Positions 36,375 through 45,110 of a stretch of 64,000 nt of DNA are shown piece by piece. Numbering within the stretch: position 1 is the first letter of the stretch; the number at the start of each line of letters is the position of its first letter. A program made the position numbers and the translations under genes. The stretch lies in the NCBI GenBank assembly GCA_963724625.1, contig CAVRVO010000014.1, positions 1 through 64,000 of the forward strand. Direction: 5' to 3'. The notes under the pieces are model-generated. The model was not told the origin of the DNA and made no database searches. It saw nothing but the letters and a program-made list of their open reading frames with translations. The DNA is from DATBVX01 sp963724625. GTDB lineage: Bacteria; Pseudomonadota; Gammaproteobacteria; Steroidobacterales; Steroidobacteraceae.

Positions 36375-37235
36375 ATGGCGGACGTCGAGCTGATCGCCTC
36401 GTACTGGACGCTGGCGGGCGGTGCCCTGCCGCACACCGACAAGGAATACAGCACCTTCGATTTCAAGGACCGGGTCGAAGCCGCGGCCCGGGTCGGCTTC
36501 AAGGGTATCGGCATCTGGCACGCGGATCTGGCCCACATCCTGGAGCGCCGCAAGCTGGCCGACATGCGCCGTATCATCGACGACAACGGCATCAAGTATG
36601 TCGAGCTCGAATTTCTCGCCGACTGGTTCGTCGACGGCGAAAAGCGCAAGGCGTCCGATCAGCGCCGCGAATTGCTGCTGACCGCCGCCGAGGCGCTCGG
36701 GGCGCGCCACATCAAGGTCGGGGACTTCTTCGCCACGCCCTGCCCGATGCCGCGGCTGATCGAGGAGTTCGCGCAGCTGTGCCGCGAAGCGGACGAGCGC
36801 GGCACGAAGATCGTGTACGAGATGATGCCGTTTTCCCGGATCGATTCACTGGAACTGTCGCGCGAGCTCGTCGAAGGTGCGAGTGCCCGCAACGGCGGGA
36901 TCATCTTCGACCTCTGGCACATCGTGAAGCTCGGCATCCCGTACGAGAGCGTCGCGCGCTTCCCGAAGCAGTACTTCTACGGCGTCGAAATCAACGACGG
37001 CTATCTCAAGGCGCCGGCCGGCATGGACCTGGTCGAAGAGACCACCGGTCACCGCAAGCTCTGCGGCCAGGGCGAGTTCGACATCAAGGGGTTTGTCAAG
37101 GCGTTGCGCAGCTCGCCGTACCGCGGCCCGATCGGCATCGAAGTCCTGTCCAAGGAACTGCGCACCTGGCCGCTCGATAAGACCGTCACCGCAGCCTACA
37201 ACACGACGCTCGCGCAGTTCAGCCAGGAGGCGTGA
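36375..37235 (+). CDS. sugar-phosphate isomerase/epimerase-like TIM barrel, cytosolic paralogue
   Basis: 286 residues from ATG at 36375 with GGAG upstream. It matches the preceding protein along its whole length ('ELIASYWTLAGGALPHTDKE', 'FKGIGIWHADLAHILERRKL', 'IKYVELEFLADWFVDGEKRK', 'TKIVYEMMPFSRIDSLELSR', 'NGGIIFDLWHIVKLGIPYES', 'YFYGVEINDGYLKAPAGMDL', 'IGIEVLSKELRTWPLDKTVT') but has no signal peptide. The metal-site residues are conserved in both. A pair of one exported and one cytosolic isomerase suggests sequential or compartment-split processing of the same type of polyol or cyclic substrate. Confidence 0.86.
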   Translation: MADVELIASYWTLAGGALPHTDKEYSTFDFKDRVEAAARVGFKGIGIWHADLAHILERRKLADMRRIIDDNGIKYVELEFLADWFVDGEKRKASDQRRELLLTAAEALGARHIKVGDFFATPCPMPRLIEEFAQLCREADERGTKIVYEMMPFSRIDSLELSRELVEGASARNGGIIFDLWHIVKLGIPYESVARFPKQYFYGVEINDGYLKAPAGMDLVEETTGHRKLCGQGEFDIKGFVKALRSSPYRGPIGIEVLSKELRTWPLDKTVTAAYNTTLAQFSQEA

Positions 37236-37288
37236 TCGCGCTCTCCGGTCTCTGCTCCAGCCGTCACTAGAGCGTTGCGGCGCGGCTG

Positions 37289-37889
37289 TTAGCGACCGGA
37301 CGCCTCTGCGGCCTTCATTGCCGCGACGAGCTCCCTGGAGCCCGACCCCCAGCGGGAGACGGCTTGAATCGCCTGCGTGAACGGGACGTTCAGCGGATGC
37401 ACGCGCTCCTTCTCCATGACATAAACGGCCCCGGCGAGAGGCGTAGGCACCGAGGGGACAAACACCGTGCAGCGCCCGTCCTCGAGCTCTTCGATGATGA
37501 ACGCGGGGACCAGAGCGTCTTCAATCTCTACCAGCGCTGGCTTCCACGCGTCGTCCCGACCCTCCCCCGCCAGCTGCTGAGCCAGGCTCTTGAAGAGTGC
37601 GTATCCGGGAATTCGCTGGAACAGGCCCTTCTCTATCCGCTCCCCGATCGCGCGGCCAGCCTGCGTGCGCGTGGCTGCGCCGATGAGGAAGCAGAAAATC
37701 AGGACGAGGAGAAGCGAGAGCGCGTGCTCCGCGGGAAGCCATGCCGGGAGCATCGCGGCCAGTGGCCGTACAAACTGTACCAACGACTGCATGGCCTTAA
37801 GCAGCAGCAAGACGGCCAGGTAAATGGGCAGGACGATGAGCAGGCCCTTGATCTAACGCGTCCATAACGAACCCGCGGTGCTGTTTCAT
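37289..37889 (-). CDS. DUF502 family membrane protein, one frameshift at the start
   Basis: About 200 residues. The main frame ends at 37289 and contains 'LSLLLVLIFCFLIGAATRTQ', 'KGLFQRIPGYALFKSLAQQL', 'EDGRCTVFVPSVPTPLAGAV', 'YVMEKERVHPLNVPFTQAIQ' and 'AVSRWGSGS', which are family signatures. The N-terminal helix 'IKGLLIVLPIYLAVLLLLKA' lies just beyond an in-frame TAG. An ATG at 37889 (MKQHRGFVMDAL) in another frame joins it with a one-base correction near 37852. Two membrane helices are expected. The function of the family is unknown. It converges on the TIM-barrel genes. Confidence 0.8.
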
Positions 37890-37982
37890 GGTGCGCTACC
37901 CCTTCTGGTACTTTGCCGACCAGCCCGAGTAAAGTACCCGATGCGATCGGGAATCAGCCGTCGCCAAACACAAGGAGATCAA

Positions 37983-39011
37983 ATGAGCGTACAGGCGCCC
38001 AATGCCGAGCGACAGATCTGGATCTTCACCCAGATGCTGCGCATCCGCGCATTCGAGGAACGCGTCAAGCGGACCTTCACCGAACACCCGGGCGCGATCC
38101 GCGGTCACACGCACCTGGCCGACGGCGCCGAGGCGTCGATCGTCGGCTCGCTCAGCCACTTCCGCAGCGGCGATGCGGCTTTGGCCACGTATCGTTGTCA
38201 CGGCTACCCGCTCGTTCTTGGCAGCGACCCGAAGGCGATGATGGCCGAGATCTACGGTCGCGTCGACGGCCTGTGCAAGGGCCTCGGCGGGTCCATGCAC
38301 CTCACCGACGTCAAGCGCGGTTTCCTCGGTACGTCGGGTATTGTCGGCGCGGGTATTCCCCACGCCGCAGGCGCTGCCTGGGCCGCACAGATCCGCAAGA
38401 AGGGCGAGGTCGTCCTTTCCTTCTTTGGCGACGGCGCGTCCAAGCAGGGTGCCTTCCACGAGACGCTCAACATCGCCTCGCTGTGGAAGCTGCCGGTGAT
38501 CTTTGTGATGGAGAACAACGGCTACAACGTCGTCACGACCACCGCGCAGGAAGACGCGAATGCCGCCGCCGGCGAGCCGCTGTCGATCAAGGCGAAGGCC
38601 TACTCGATGCCCGGCGTGACCGTCGACGGCTTCGACCCGCTGGCGGTGTTCGCCACGGTCGGCGAGGCGGTCGAGCGGGCCCGCGCGGGTAATGGCCCTA
38701 CGCTGGTCGAATCCAAGGTCTACCGTCTGTCGGCGCACGGGAACATCATCGCCCCGCCTGGCGTGCCGCTGCACTACCCCGAGCATGAGGCGATCACGGT
38801 GTTCGGCAAGCGCGAGGAATACGAAGCGGCCCTGCGCGGCGACCCGGTTCCGCGCTTTCGCGGCGTGTTGGTGAAGAGCAGCGTCTTGAGCCCTGGTAAG
38901 GCCGACGAACTCGCAGCGCAAGCGGCCAAGGAAATGGACGCGGCGGTGACTTTCGGCATCAAGAGCCCCTTCCCCAAGCTCGAATCCGCCCTCGAAAACG
39001 TCTACGCATAG
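37983..39011 (+). CDS. 2-oxo-acid dehydrogenase E1 alpha subunit, set 1
   Basis: 342 residues from ATG at 37983 behind AAGGAG, a strong ribosome site. The ThDP motif runs from Gly-Asp-Gly at 149-151 (FFGDGASKQGAFHE) to Asn178 (VMENNGYNV). 'GRVDGLCKGLGGSMHLTDVK' and 'FLGTSGIVGAGIPHAAGAAW' place it with acetoin / pyruvate-type E1 alpha subunits. It is followed after 13 bp by its beta subunit. There is no E2 or E3 in this unit, so it must borrow the E2 encoded by the facing operon or one elsewhere, or act without a lipoyl partner. The substrate cannot be read from sequence. Confidence 0.9.
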   Translation: MSVQAPNAERQIWIFTQMLRIRAFEERVKRTFTEHPGAIRGHTHLADGAEASIVGSLSHFRSGDAALATYRCHGYPLVLGSDPKAMMAEIYGRVDGLCKGLGGSMHLTDVKRGFLGTSGIVGAGIPHAAGAAWAAQIRKKGEVVLSFFGDGASKQGAFHETLNIASLWKLPVIFVMENNGYNVVTTTAQEDANAAAGEPLSIKAKAYSMPGVTVDGFDPLAVFATVGEAVERARAGNGPTLVESKVYRLSAHGNIIAPPGVPLHYPEHEAITVFGKREEYEAALRGDPVPRFRGVLVKSSVLSPGKADELAAQAAKEMDAAVTFGIKSPFPKLESALENVYA

Positions 39012-39024
39012 GCCGGAGCGACCC

Positions 39025-39993
39025 ATGGCACAGCTTCCCTTCATCGCCGCGATCGACGCCGGTATCCACCAGGAGATGCGGCGCGACCCGCGGGTCCTCT
39101 ACTTTGGCCAGAACATGGCGACGACGGAGAACCACGAGTTCGTCGCCGCCTATGGGCACGACCGCGTGCGCGTAACGCCCATCTCCGAGACCGCGGAGAT
39201 CGGCATCGCCATCGGCGCCGCCATGGCAGGCCTGCGCCCGGTCGTCGAACTCTACATGGCCGAGTTCATGCTCGTCGCCATGGACCAGGTCGTCAACGAA
39301 GCGCCACGATTCCGGTACATGTCCGGGGGGCAGGTCAAGGTGCCGCTCGTGCTCAAGGCGGGTTTCGGTTTCACCGCGGGTTGGGCGGGGCAGCACACGG
39401 GCTCGCTGACCGCGATGTTCATGGGCGTCCCCGGCCTCAAGGTCGTCGTCCCATCCACCGCCGCGGACGCCAAGGGGTTGATGGCGACGGCGATCCGCGA
39501 CGACAACCCGGTCGTTTTCCTGCACCACTACATGCTGACGCTTGAGCCGGGCGAAGTGCCCGACGGCGAGCATCTGGTCCCGTTCGGCAAGGCCGAGGTT
39601 CGCCGTTCCGGCGGCGACGTCACGATCGTCTCCACCGGCTGGATGGTTCACCGGTCGCTCGCCGCAGCCAAAAAGCTCGCCGACGAAGGCATCCAGGCGG
39701 AGGTGATCGACCCGCGCACCGTTGCCCCGCTCGACCTGCAGACGATTCTCAAGTCCGTTGCGAAGACGGGTCGGCTCGTGCTCGTCGATCAGGCGCCACG
39801 CCACGTCTCAGTAAGCGGCATCATTGCTGGCGATGTCGCCGAGCACGGCTTCTCGTCGCTCAAAGCACCGATCGTGCAGGTCACGGCACGCGATGCGACC
39901 GTTCCCTACAGCGAGCCGCTCGAGGCCTACGTGATCCCGGACGAGGAGCGGATCATCGCTGGCGTTCGAAGCGTGCTGAAGGGTCGCCGGTAG
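39025..39993 (+). CDS. 2-oxo-acid dehydrogenase E1 beta subunit, set 1
   Basis: 322 residues, intact. The pyrimidine-binding domain has 'VRVTPISETAEIGIAIGAAM', the catalytic-site Glu in SETAE and 'FRYMSGGQVKVPLVL'. The transketolase C-terminal domain has 'DVTIVSTGWMVHRSLAAAKK', 'AEVIDPRTVAPLD' and 'GRLVLVDQAPRHVSVSGIIA'. The protein pairs with the alpha subunit immediately upstream. Compared with the set-2 beta subunit on the other strand it differs in the N-terminal 'FGQNMATTENHEF' loop. The stop codon forms part of a hairpin shared with the converging E2 gene. Confidence 0.9.
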   Translation: MAQLPFIAAIDAGIHQEMRRDPRVLYFGQNMATTENHEFVAAYGHDRVRVTPISETAEIGIAIGAAMAGLRPVVELYMAEFMLVAMDQVVNEAPRFRYMSGGQVKVPLVLKAGFGFTAGWAGQHTGSLTAMFMGVPGLKVVVPSTAADAKGLMATAIRDDNPVVFLHHYMLTLEPGEVPDGEHLVPFGKAEVRRSGGDVTIVSTGWMVHRSLAAAKKLADEGIQAEVIDPRTVAPLDLQTILKSVAKTGRLVLVDQAPRHVSVSGIIAGDVAEHGFSSLKAPIVQVTARDATVPYSEPLEAYVIPDEERIIAGVRSVLKGRR

Positions 39994-40007
39994 ACCTTAC
40001 CGGCGAC
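39983..40007. terminator. hairpin between the two converging dehydrogenase operons
   Basis: GTCGCCGGTA (39983-39992) pairs perfectly with TACCGGCGAC (39998-40007) around a five-base loop and includes the E1 beta stop codon. It lies between converging genes, so it could serve both strands. There is no T-rich tail on either side, so efficiency as an intrinsic terminator is doubtful. Confidence 0.45.
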
Positions 40008-40030
40008 CTGCCGACCGCGGCCTACCGCCG

Positions 40031-41233
40031 CTACTCCAATCGCCAGTCGAGACCCTCGAGCCGCTCGACGAGGTGCGCGAGGAATTCCGAAGCCAGACGT
40101 CCGTCGGCGACGCGGTGATCCACGGTGAGCGTGAGCTCGGACAGCGGGCACACCTCGATGCTTCCATTCCGCGGCACGACGCAGTTTCGCTGCCGGCCGA
40201 CGGCAAGAATCGCTGATTGCGGCGGGTTGATCAGCGCGGTGAAGCGGTCGGGGCCTTCCGCGCCGAGGTTCGAGATGCTGAACGTCGCGCCGTCGAGCTC
40301 TTCGGCCTTCAATCGACCCTGCAGGACGCGCTCGACGCAATCCGCGCGGCGGCGTGCGACCTCCGTGAGGCTGAGCCGCTCGACATCGTGGAGTACCGGC
40401 ACGAGCAAGCCGTCCTCCACGGCGACCACCAGGCCGATGTGCGCACCGCTGGCTGGCACGATGCGCGCGTCGGGCGAGTCCGGATCCCCCGAGAACGTCC
40501 CGTTCAACGCGGGAAACTCGATCAGCGCCCGAGCGACCGCCTGCAGCAGGAAATCGTTCACGGAGAGCTTCGGCGATCCCCGCGCCAGCGTCGATGAAAA
40601 CTCGGCGCGCAACGCCTGCAGCACGGTCCAGTCGACCGAGCGCTCGACCATGAATTGTGGAATGGTCGCGTTGCTCAGGGTCATGGCGCGTGCCATCGCG
40701 CGGCGCATCGGGGGCAACCCCTGCATCGCCGATGCGGGAACGGGCGATCCTTCCCCCGCAGCCGGCGTCTCGATCGCTCGCCTCACATCCTCGAGCTGCA
40801 CGCGTCCGCGCGGTCCCGATCCTGCAATCCGGCCAACCTCGAGGCCGTGTTCGGCAGCAAGCTTGCGCGCGACGGGAGAACTTCGGATGCGCTCGCCGCC
40901 GCCCGGTTCCAACCTGACGGCTGAAGGCTGCTGCACCTCCCTGGGTTCGCGCGTCGGGGCCTTCGTCGCCAATGTGCCCGCAGGCTGTGCCTCGCCGGTC
41001 TCGACCCAGGCGATTTGGTCGCCGACACTCGCCTCCTGATCCACCTGCACCAGGATTTCTGTCAGGCGCCCACTCACCGTCGCCTCGATTTCAACGACCG
41101 ACTTTTCCGTTTCTACTTCGACGAGCGGTTCCCCCTGTGTCACGGTGTCGCCGACGTTCTTGAGCCAGCGAGTGACCCGGACCGCCTCCATCACGAGCCC
41201 GACTTTAGGTATTTCCTGCGCAACCAAGGTCAT
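40031..41233 (-). CDS. dihydrolipoamide acyltransferase (E2)
   Basis: 400 residues, intact. The lipoyl domain carries Lys44 in VETEKSVVEI. The E1/E3-binding domain is 'SPVARKLAAEHGLEVGRIAG' plus SGPRGRVQLEDV. The catalytic domain ends with His373 and Asp377 in DHRVADG, with 'FSISNLGAEGPDRFTALINP' before it. One lipoyl domain only, as in acetoin-dehydrogenase and many bacterial branched-chain complexes. The stop at 40031 faces the set-1 E1 beta gene. It follows the set-2 beta subunit by 6 bp. No dihydrolipoamide dehydrogenase is encoded here, so E3 must come from elsewhere. Confidence 0.92.
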   Translation of the reverse strand: MTLVAQEIPKVGLVMEAVRVTRWLKNVGDTVTQGEPLVEVETEKSVVEIEATVSGRLTEILVQVDQEASVGDQIAWVETGEAQPAGTLATKAPTREPREVQQPSAVRLEPGGGERIRSSPVARKLAAEHGLEVGRIAGSGPRGRVQLEDVRRAIETPAAGEGSPVPASAMQGLPPMRRAMARAMTLSNATIPQFMVERSVDWTVLQALRAEFSSTLARGSPKLSVNDFLLQAVARALIEFPALNGTFSGDPDSPDARIVPASGAHIGLVVAVEDGLLVPVLHDVERLSLTEVARRRADCVERVLQGRLKAEELDGATFSISNLGAEGPDRFTALINPPQSAILAVGRQRNCVVPRNGSIEVCPLSELTLTVDHRVADGRLASEFLAHLVERLEGLDWRLE

Positions 41234-41239
41234 GTTTCG

Positions 41240-42229
41240 TTACTCCTGCGCCGGTGCTCCGAGGCCGAACAGTTGGCGCACTGCGCGCACGATGTCCTCG
41301 CTGCCCGGGAGCAGCGCTCGCTCGAGCTCTGGGGCGAAAGGAATCGGTGCGAAGGGGCAACCAACGCGCAGTACCGGAGCGTCGAGTTCGTCGAACAGCT
41401 CGGTGCCGATCCGCGCCGCGATCTCGGCACCTGCGCCACCGTTGCGCACTGCCTCGTGTGCAATCAGCACCCGGTGGGTCTTGGTCACCGACGCCGCAAT
41501 GGTCACCATATCGAGCGGCACCAGAGTACGCAGATCGATGACTTCAGCCGAGATGCCCGCGCGCGCCAGAGTCTCCGCCGCTGCCAGTGCATCTCGCACC
41601 ATGGCCGAATACGCGATCAGGGTGACATCCTTTCCCGCGCGCGCGATCCGGGCCTTGCCGATCGGCGGGAGCTGCGCGCCGTCGGCCAGCGCCTCCTTCA
41701 TCGTGTAGAGCCGTTTGTGCTCGACGAAGAGCACCGGGTCGCCGAGCCGGATTGCACTCTTGAGGAGTCCATAAGCCTCGGCGGGCGATGAGGGCGTCAC
41801 CACCACCAGCCCAGGCACGTGAACGAACCAGGCTTCAAGGCTCTGCGAGTGCTGTGCTGCTGCGCCACCCGCGGCACCGGCCTGTGTACGTACGACCAAG
41901 GGAACCGCGAGCTGGCCGCCTGACATGTAGCGGTACTTGGCGGTTTGATTGACGAGGCAATCCATCGCCAGGGTTGCGAAATCGATGAACATGATTTCGA
42001 GCACGGGCTTGAGACCACACAGCGCCGCACCGGTGGCGAGGCCGGTAATTGCCGCCTCGCTGATGGGCGTGTTGCGCACGCGCTTGGCACCGAATTTCTG
42101 CGCGAGGCCCCGGGTGACGCCGAATGCCCCACCGGCCGCGACGTCTTCGCCCAGCAGATAGACTGAGGCGTCACGCGCCAATTCCTCGTCGAGCGCGCGG
42201 CGAAGAATTTCGATGAAGGTGTGCTCCAT
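41240..42229 (-). CDS. 2-oxo-acid dehydrogenase E1 beta subunit, set 2
   Basis: 329 residues, intact. 'SVYLLGEDVAAGGAFGVTRG', 'RVRNTPISEAAITGLATGAA', 'KYRYMSGGQLAVPLVVRTQA' and 'AAQHSQSLEAWFVHVPGLVV' are the family blocks. The C-terminal domain has 'DVTLIAYSAMVRDALAAAET' and 'VIDLRTLVPLDMVTIAASVT'. The 'EDVAAGGAFGVTRGL' loop is typical of acetoin and pyruvate/branched-chain types. It lies between its alpha subunit (6 bp) and the E2 (6 bp), so the three genes form one transcript from about 43.2 kb. Confidence 0.91.
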   Translation of the reverse strand: MEHTFIEILRRALDEELARDASVYLLGEDVAAGGAFGVTRGLAQKFGAKRVRNTPISEAAITGLATGAALCGLKPVLEIMFIDFATLAMDCLVNQTAKYRYMSGGQLAVPLVVRTQAGAAGGAAAQHSQSLEAWFVHVPGLVVVTPSSPAEAYGLLKSAIRLGDPVLFVEHKRLYTMKEALADGAQLPPIGKARIARAGKDVTLIAYSAMVRDALAAAETLARAGISAEVIDLRTLVPLDMVTIAASVTKTHRVLIAHEAVRNGGAGAEIAARIGTELFDELDAPVLRVGCPFAPIPFAPELERALLPGSEDIVRAVRQLFGLGAPAQE

Positions 42230-42235
42230 GGACGC

Positions 42236-43222
42236 TCAGCCCGGTATCGCGTTGAGGGATGGCGCACGGTAGACATCATCGAGCACCGTCGCCGCGTCGG
42301 GGCGGCGCGCAGTGCGAGCGCGTTCCACTGCCTGCTGCACTTCGAGTTTGGCACGCTCCCCGATGGCGTCGAGCTCGTCCAGCTTTACGCCACGCTCCAT
42401 GAGATGGCGCTTCAGGCGCTCGATCGGACATTTCTCCCGAATCGCTGCCAGCTCTTCCTTCGAGCGATACTGCTGCGCGTCGCCCACGTAGTGGCCCGCC
42501 ATGCGGAATGTCATGCACTCGAGCAGATACGGACCTTCGCCCCCGCGCAGGCTTGCGATCGCTTCGCGCGCGGCCGCGTACACGGTCGGCAGGTCGTTGC
42601 CGTCGATCGTCTTCGTGGGAATGGCGTACGGCGCCGCGAAGCTGCTGACGTGCGTGACGTTGGAGTGCTCCTCGCGACTCGTGAACTCGGCGTAGCCGTT
42701 GTTCTCACAGACGAAGAGCACCGGAAGCTTCCACAGTGCGGCGAGGTTGAGCGTCTCGTGAAATGCGCCCGCGCCCGTCGCGCCGTCACCGAAGAACACC
42801 ACACTGATGTTCTGCTTGCCTTGCGCTTGCGCCGCCCACGCGGCGCCCGCAGCGAGAGCGAGGTTGCCTGCGACGACTCCGGTTGCACCCAGCACTCCAT
42901 TCGCTGCGTCGACGAGGTGCATCGAGCCCCCGCGGCCGCGGCACAGGCCGTCTTGTCGGCCGAGAATTTCTGCGAACGTCGCTTGCAGGTCGCTGCCCTT
43001 GGCGAGCACGTGGCCATGGCCGCGATGACTGGTGAACAATACGTCGTCGCTGGAGAGGTGCGCACAGATGCCGACGGCAACGGCTTCCTGTCCGGTCGAC
43101 AGGTGCGGAAATCCGGGAATCTCGCCCGCGGCGGCGAGCCGCTGCACCTGACCCTCGAACAACCGTATCCGCCAGAGCGCGTGATACATCTGCTTCCAGT
43201 CATCTAGCGTCGGTGCAGCCAC
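42236..43222 (-). CDS. 2-oxo-acid dehydrogenase E1 alpha subunit, set 2
   Basis: 328 residues from the GTG at 43222 (VAAPTLDDWKQMYHALWRIR), preceded by a GGGGGATGG stretch; the open frame reaches further up but without family sequence. ThDP motif 'FFGDGATGAGAFHETLNLAA' to 'VCENNGYAE'. 'GRQDGLCRGRGGSMHLVDAA' and 'GVLGATGVVAGNLALAAGAA' parallel the set-1 subunit, so the two sets are paralogues. The C-terminal 'REKCPIERLKRHLMERGVKL' is the usual regulatory-loop region. First gene of the E1 alpha - E1 beta - E2 operon. The substrate (pyruvate, acetoin or a branched/aromatic 2-oxo acid) is undetermined. Confidence 0.9.
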   Translation of the reverse strand: MAAPTLDDWKQMYHALWRIRLFEGQVQRLAAAGEIPGFPHLSTGQEAVAVGICAHLSSDDVLFTSHRGHGHVLAKGSDLQATFAEILGRQDGLCRGRGGSMHLVDAANGVLGATGVVAGNLALAAGAAWAAQAQGKQNISVVFFGDGATGAGAFHETLNLAALWKLPVLFVCENNGYAEFTSREEHSNVTHVSSFAAPYAIPTKTIDGNDLPTVYAAAREAIASLRGGEGPYLLECMTFRMAGHYVGDAQQYRSKEELAAIREKCPIERLKRHLMERGVKLDELDAIGERAKLEVQQAVERARTARRPDAATVLDDVYRAPSLNAIPG

Positions 43223-43309
43223 ATTCCATCCCCCGCCTCGTGGATGCAGAGGATAATAGACTCTCCCGGCGCAATTCGATGGGCTTACCGCCCACGGCAT
43301 CGTCTGGCT

Positions 43310-43765
43310 TCAGGTGCGCAGACGCCCGCCGCTGCGGCGCGGCCGTTCCCAGGGTTCGATCGGGCCCGCCTTGATGCGAAACAGGGGGTGAGGCTCGGGC
43401 CCTTCTACCTCGCGCCAGCGGCGATACTGGCTCGGGCTGCGTGATCTCAGCTTGCGCAATAAGTGTCGCCATTCGTACTCGAGCTGGCCCGTCGTGCTGG
43501 TCAATCTTGGCCGGGTGCGCACAGGACCGACCTTGCGCCGATCGAAGGCGTAGCCGCGTGAGATCGCCTCGGCGAGCACGAGAGCAAGGTAGGCGTTGAT
43601 CGCCGAGCGAGGCGCGGGGTGAGCCCGGAACCGATGCAATTGGGGATGGTGACGATAGCCCTTCGTCTCGCCGCGCAGCACGGCGCGCGCGAGCAGCGCC
43701 TCCCGCCAGAGGGCGACGAGACCCTGCGGATCCAGATATTTCGGATGCAGCGTCCAGAGCCGCAT
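43310..43765 (-). CDS. pyrimidine-dimer DNA glycosylase / endonuclease V family protein
   Basis: 151 residues. 'MRLWTLHPKYLDPQGLVALW', 'REALLARAVLRGETKGYRHH' and 'PQLHRFRAHP' are the opening of the Pyr_excise family as I know it, followed by 'AINAYLALVLAEAISRGYAF' and 'DRRKV'. Phage T4 endonuclease V, the founder, removes UV-induced cyclobutane dimers and nicks the backbone. In bacteria the family is small and patchily distributed. The C-terminal 'HPLFRIKAGPIEPWERPR' is typical. It lies alone between the dehydrogenase operon and the STAS gene, unrelated in theme to its neighbours. Confidence 0.75.
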   Translation of the reverse strand: MRLWTLHPKYLDPQGLVALWREALLARAVLRGETKGYRHHPQLHRFRAHPAPRSAINAYLALVLAEAISRGYAFDRRKVGPVRTRPRLTSTTGQLEYEWRHLLRKLRSRSPSQYRRWREVEGPEPHPLFRIKAGPIEPWERPRRSGGRLRT

Positions 43766-43980
43766 GGTTCTTGGTGCGGGCCTCAGCGTGGTGGTCGCGG
43801 GGAGCTCAATGTTCGATGGCGGGAATGATCTCGCCGCCCACGATGTCGTTACGCCAGCGTGTCCAGATCCTGCCTTGCCGATAATTCGGCCTCGCGGCTG
43901 AAGAGGTCGTCATGGCAGACAGGAGTCGAGAGCGCCATGACCTCAGCCGGCAGCGGCAATACGCAAACGCTGATCAATGA

Positions 43981-44340
43981 CTACAGTGACAGCCATGCGC
44001 GCGCCTGGTCGGTTTCGGTCGGCTGAAAATGTCGCACCGGCGCCTTGCGCATGTCGGCGAGCAGGAACATCAGTGCCTGCTCGCGCCACTTTTCTTCGCA
44101 GACGACTGCGATCCGCTCGACGTTCTGACCGTACGTCTCATAGAAATGCAGATCGCCCCAGTCCGCGCCGCGCTCCCAGCCTTGGAATCCTTCGAGGATG
44201 AACAGCAACCGGACCTTGCCGGCACGCGCGATCTCCTGTGCCGCAACGGACTGAATCTTCTCTGCCTCGCTCTTGCGCAATACCCCACTGACCGTGAGGC
44301 GATACACACTTGTGCCTTCGTGCTTGAGGGTTGCGGGCAT
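43981..44340 (-). CDS. SpoIIAA-like STAS-domain protein
   Basis: 119 residues. A small soluble domain: 'YRLTVSGVLRKSEAEKIQSV', 'GKVRLLFILEGFQGWERGAD', 'WGDLHFYETYGQNVERIAVV' and 'EEKWREQALMFLLADMRKAP'. These are the marks of the SpoIIAA-like family (STAS fold without the phosphorylated Ser). Members are often found beside membrane or stress genes, and a general role is unknown. It is the last gene of the long minus operon, three bases after the SDR stop. Confidence 0.78.
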   Translation of the reverse strand: MPATLKHEGTSVYRLTVSGVLRKSEAEKIQSVAAQEIARAGKVRLLFILEGFQGWERGADWGDLHFYETYGQNVERIAVVCEEKWREQALMFLLADMRKAPVRHFQPTETDQARAWLSL

Positions 44341-44343
44341 GGC

Positions 44344-45105
44344 TCAATTCGCGGCGGCAATGCCGCCGTCGACATGAAAGATTTCGCCGTTGATGAAGGA
44401 GGCTTCCGGGCTCAGCAGAAATGCCACGGCTTCGGCGTTGTCCTCTTCGCGTCCGAGGCGGCGCAGCGGGATGGTCCGTGCGCGCCGCTCGTATTCGGCC
44501 TTGTCATTCAGCCCCATCGCACCTGGCGTCGGCACCGATCCGGGGGCGACGGCGTTCACGCGCACCTTGCGCGGACCCAGTTCCGCGGCCAGCGTCTTGG
44601 TTAGCGTGACGATCGCGCCCTTCACGAGGCTGTACACCGCGGTGTTCGGAAAGCCGCGCTCGGCAACGGGGGAGGCCATGTTGATCAACGCGCCGCCACG
44701 CTCGGCGTCCATGTGCGCTAGCAACATCTGCGCGCCCCAGATCGAACCCTTGATACCGATTCCGAGCATCCGGTCGAGTACCTCGTCAGTGACCTTATCG
44801 ATCGGTTCGTAGCGCAGCAGCATCGCGTTGTTGACCACGGCATCGATTCGACCGCGCTCCCGCGCGAATCGGGCCGCGGCATCCGCAAACGCGGCGCGAT
44901 CCGAGACGTCCGCGACATAGGCGAAGGCCTTGCCGCCCGCAGCGCGGATACCCGGCTGCACGGCGTTGCAATTGTCGCCGTCGACGTCGATGAGTCCGAC
45001 GGTCGCGCCGCAGCTGGCAAGTTTCTCGGCCACCGAGCGTCCGAGACCGCGGCCCGCGCCCGTCACGAGAACTGCCAGCTCACTGAAATCGTGTTGAATG
45101 GCCAT
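44344..45105 (-). CDS. short-chain dehydrogenase/reductase (classical FabG-like type)
   Basis: 253 residues from ATG at 45105; a GTG at 45132 is a possible longer start overlapping the neighbour. Cofactor motif TGAGRGLG, the modified NNAM in place of NNAG, the catalytic Ser in MASPVAERG, Tyr-X-X-X-Lys in YSLVK, and 'VNAVAPGSVPTPGAMGLNDK' with 'FINGEIFHVDGG' at the end. It belongs to a different SDR subgroup from the five LigD-like ones: the 'LYIF-H-EF' C-terminal block is missing. It lies five bases after the metallo-hydrolase and probably reduces or oxidises an intermediate of this operon. Confidence 0.86.
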   Translation of the reverse strand: MAIQHDFSELAVLVTGAGRGLGRSVAEKLASCGATVGLIDVDGDNCNAVQPGIRAAGGKAFAYVADVSDRAAFADAAARFARERGRIDAVVNNAMLLRYEPIDKVTDEVLDRMLGIGIKGSIWGAQMLLAHMDAERGGALINMASPVAERGFPNTAVYSLVKGAIVTLTKTLAAELGPRKVRVNAVAPGSVPTPGAMGLNDKAEYERRARTIPLRRLGREEDNAEAVAFLLSPEASFINGEIFHVDGGIAAAN

Positions 45106-45110
45106 AGGGT

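Noticed and set aside
43790..43980. Possible 35-residue ORF on minus (MTTSSAARPNYRQGRIWTRW...) upstream of the endonuclease V-like gene
   Set aside because: Has no visible ribosome site or partner; may be the tail of a lost gene but cannot be supported.
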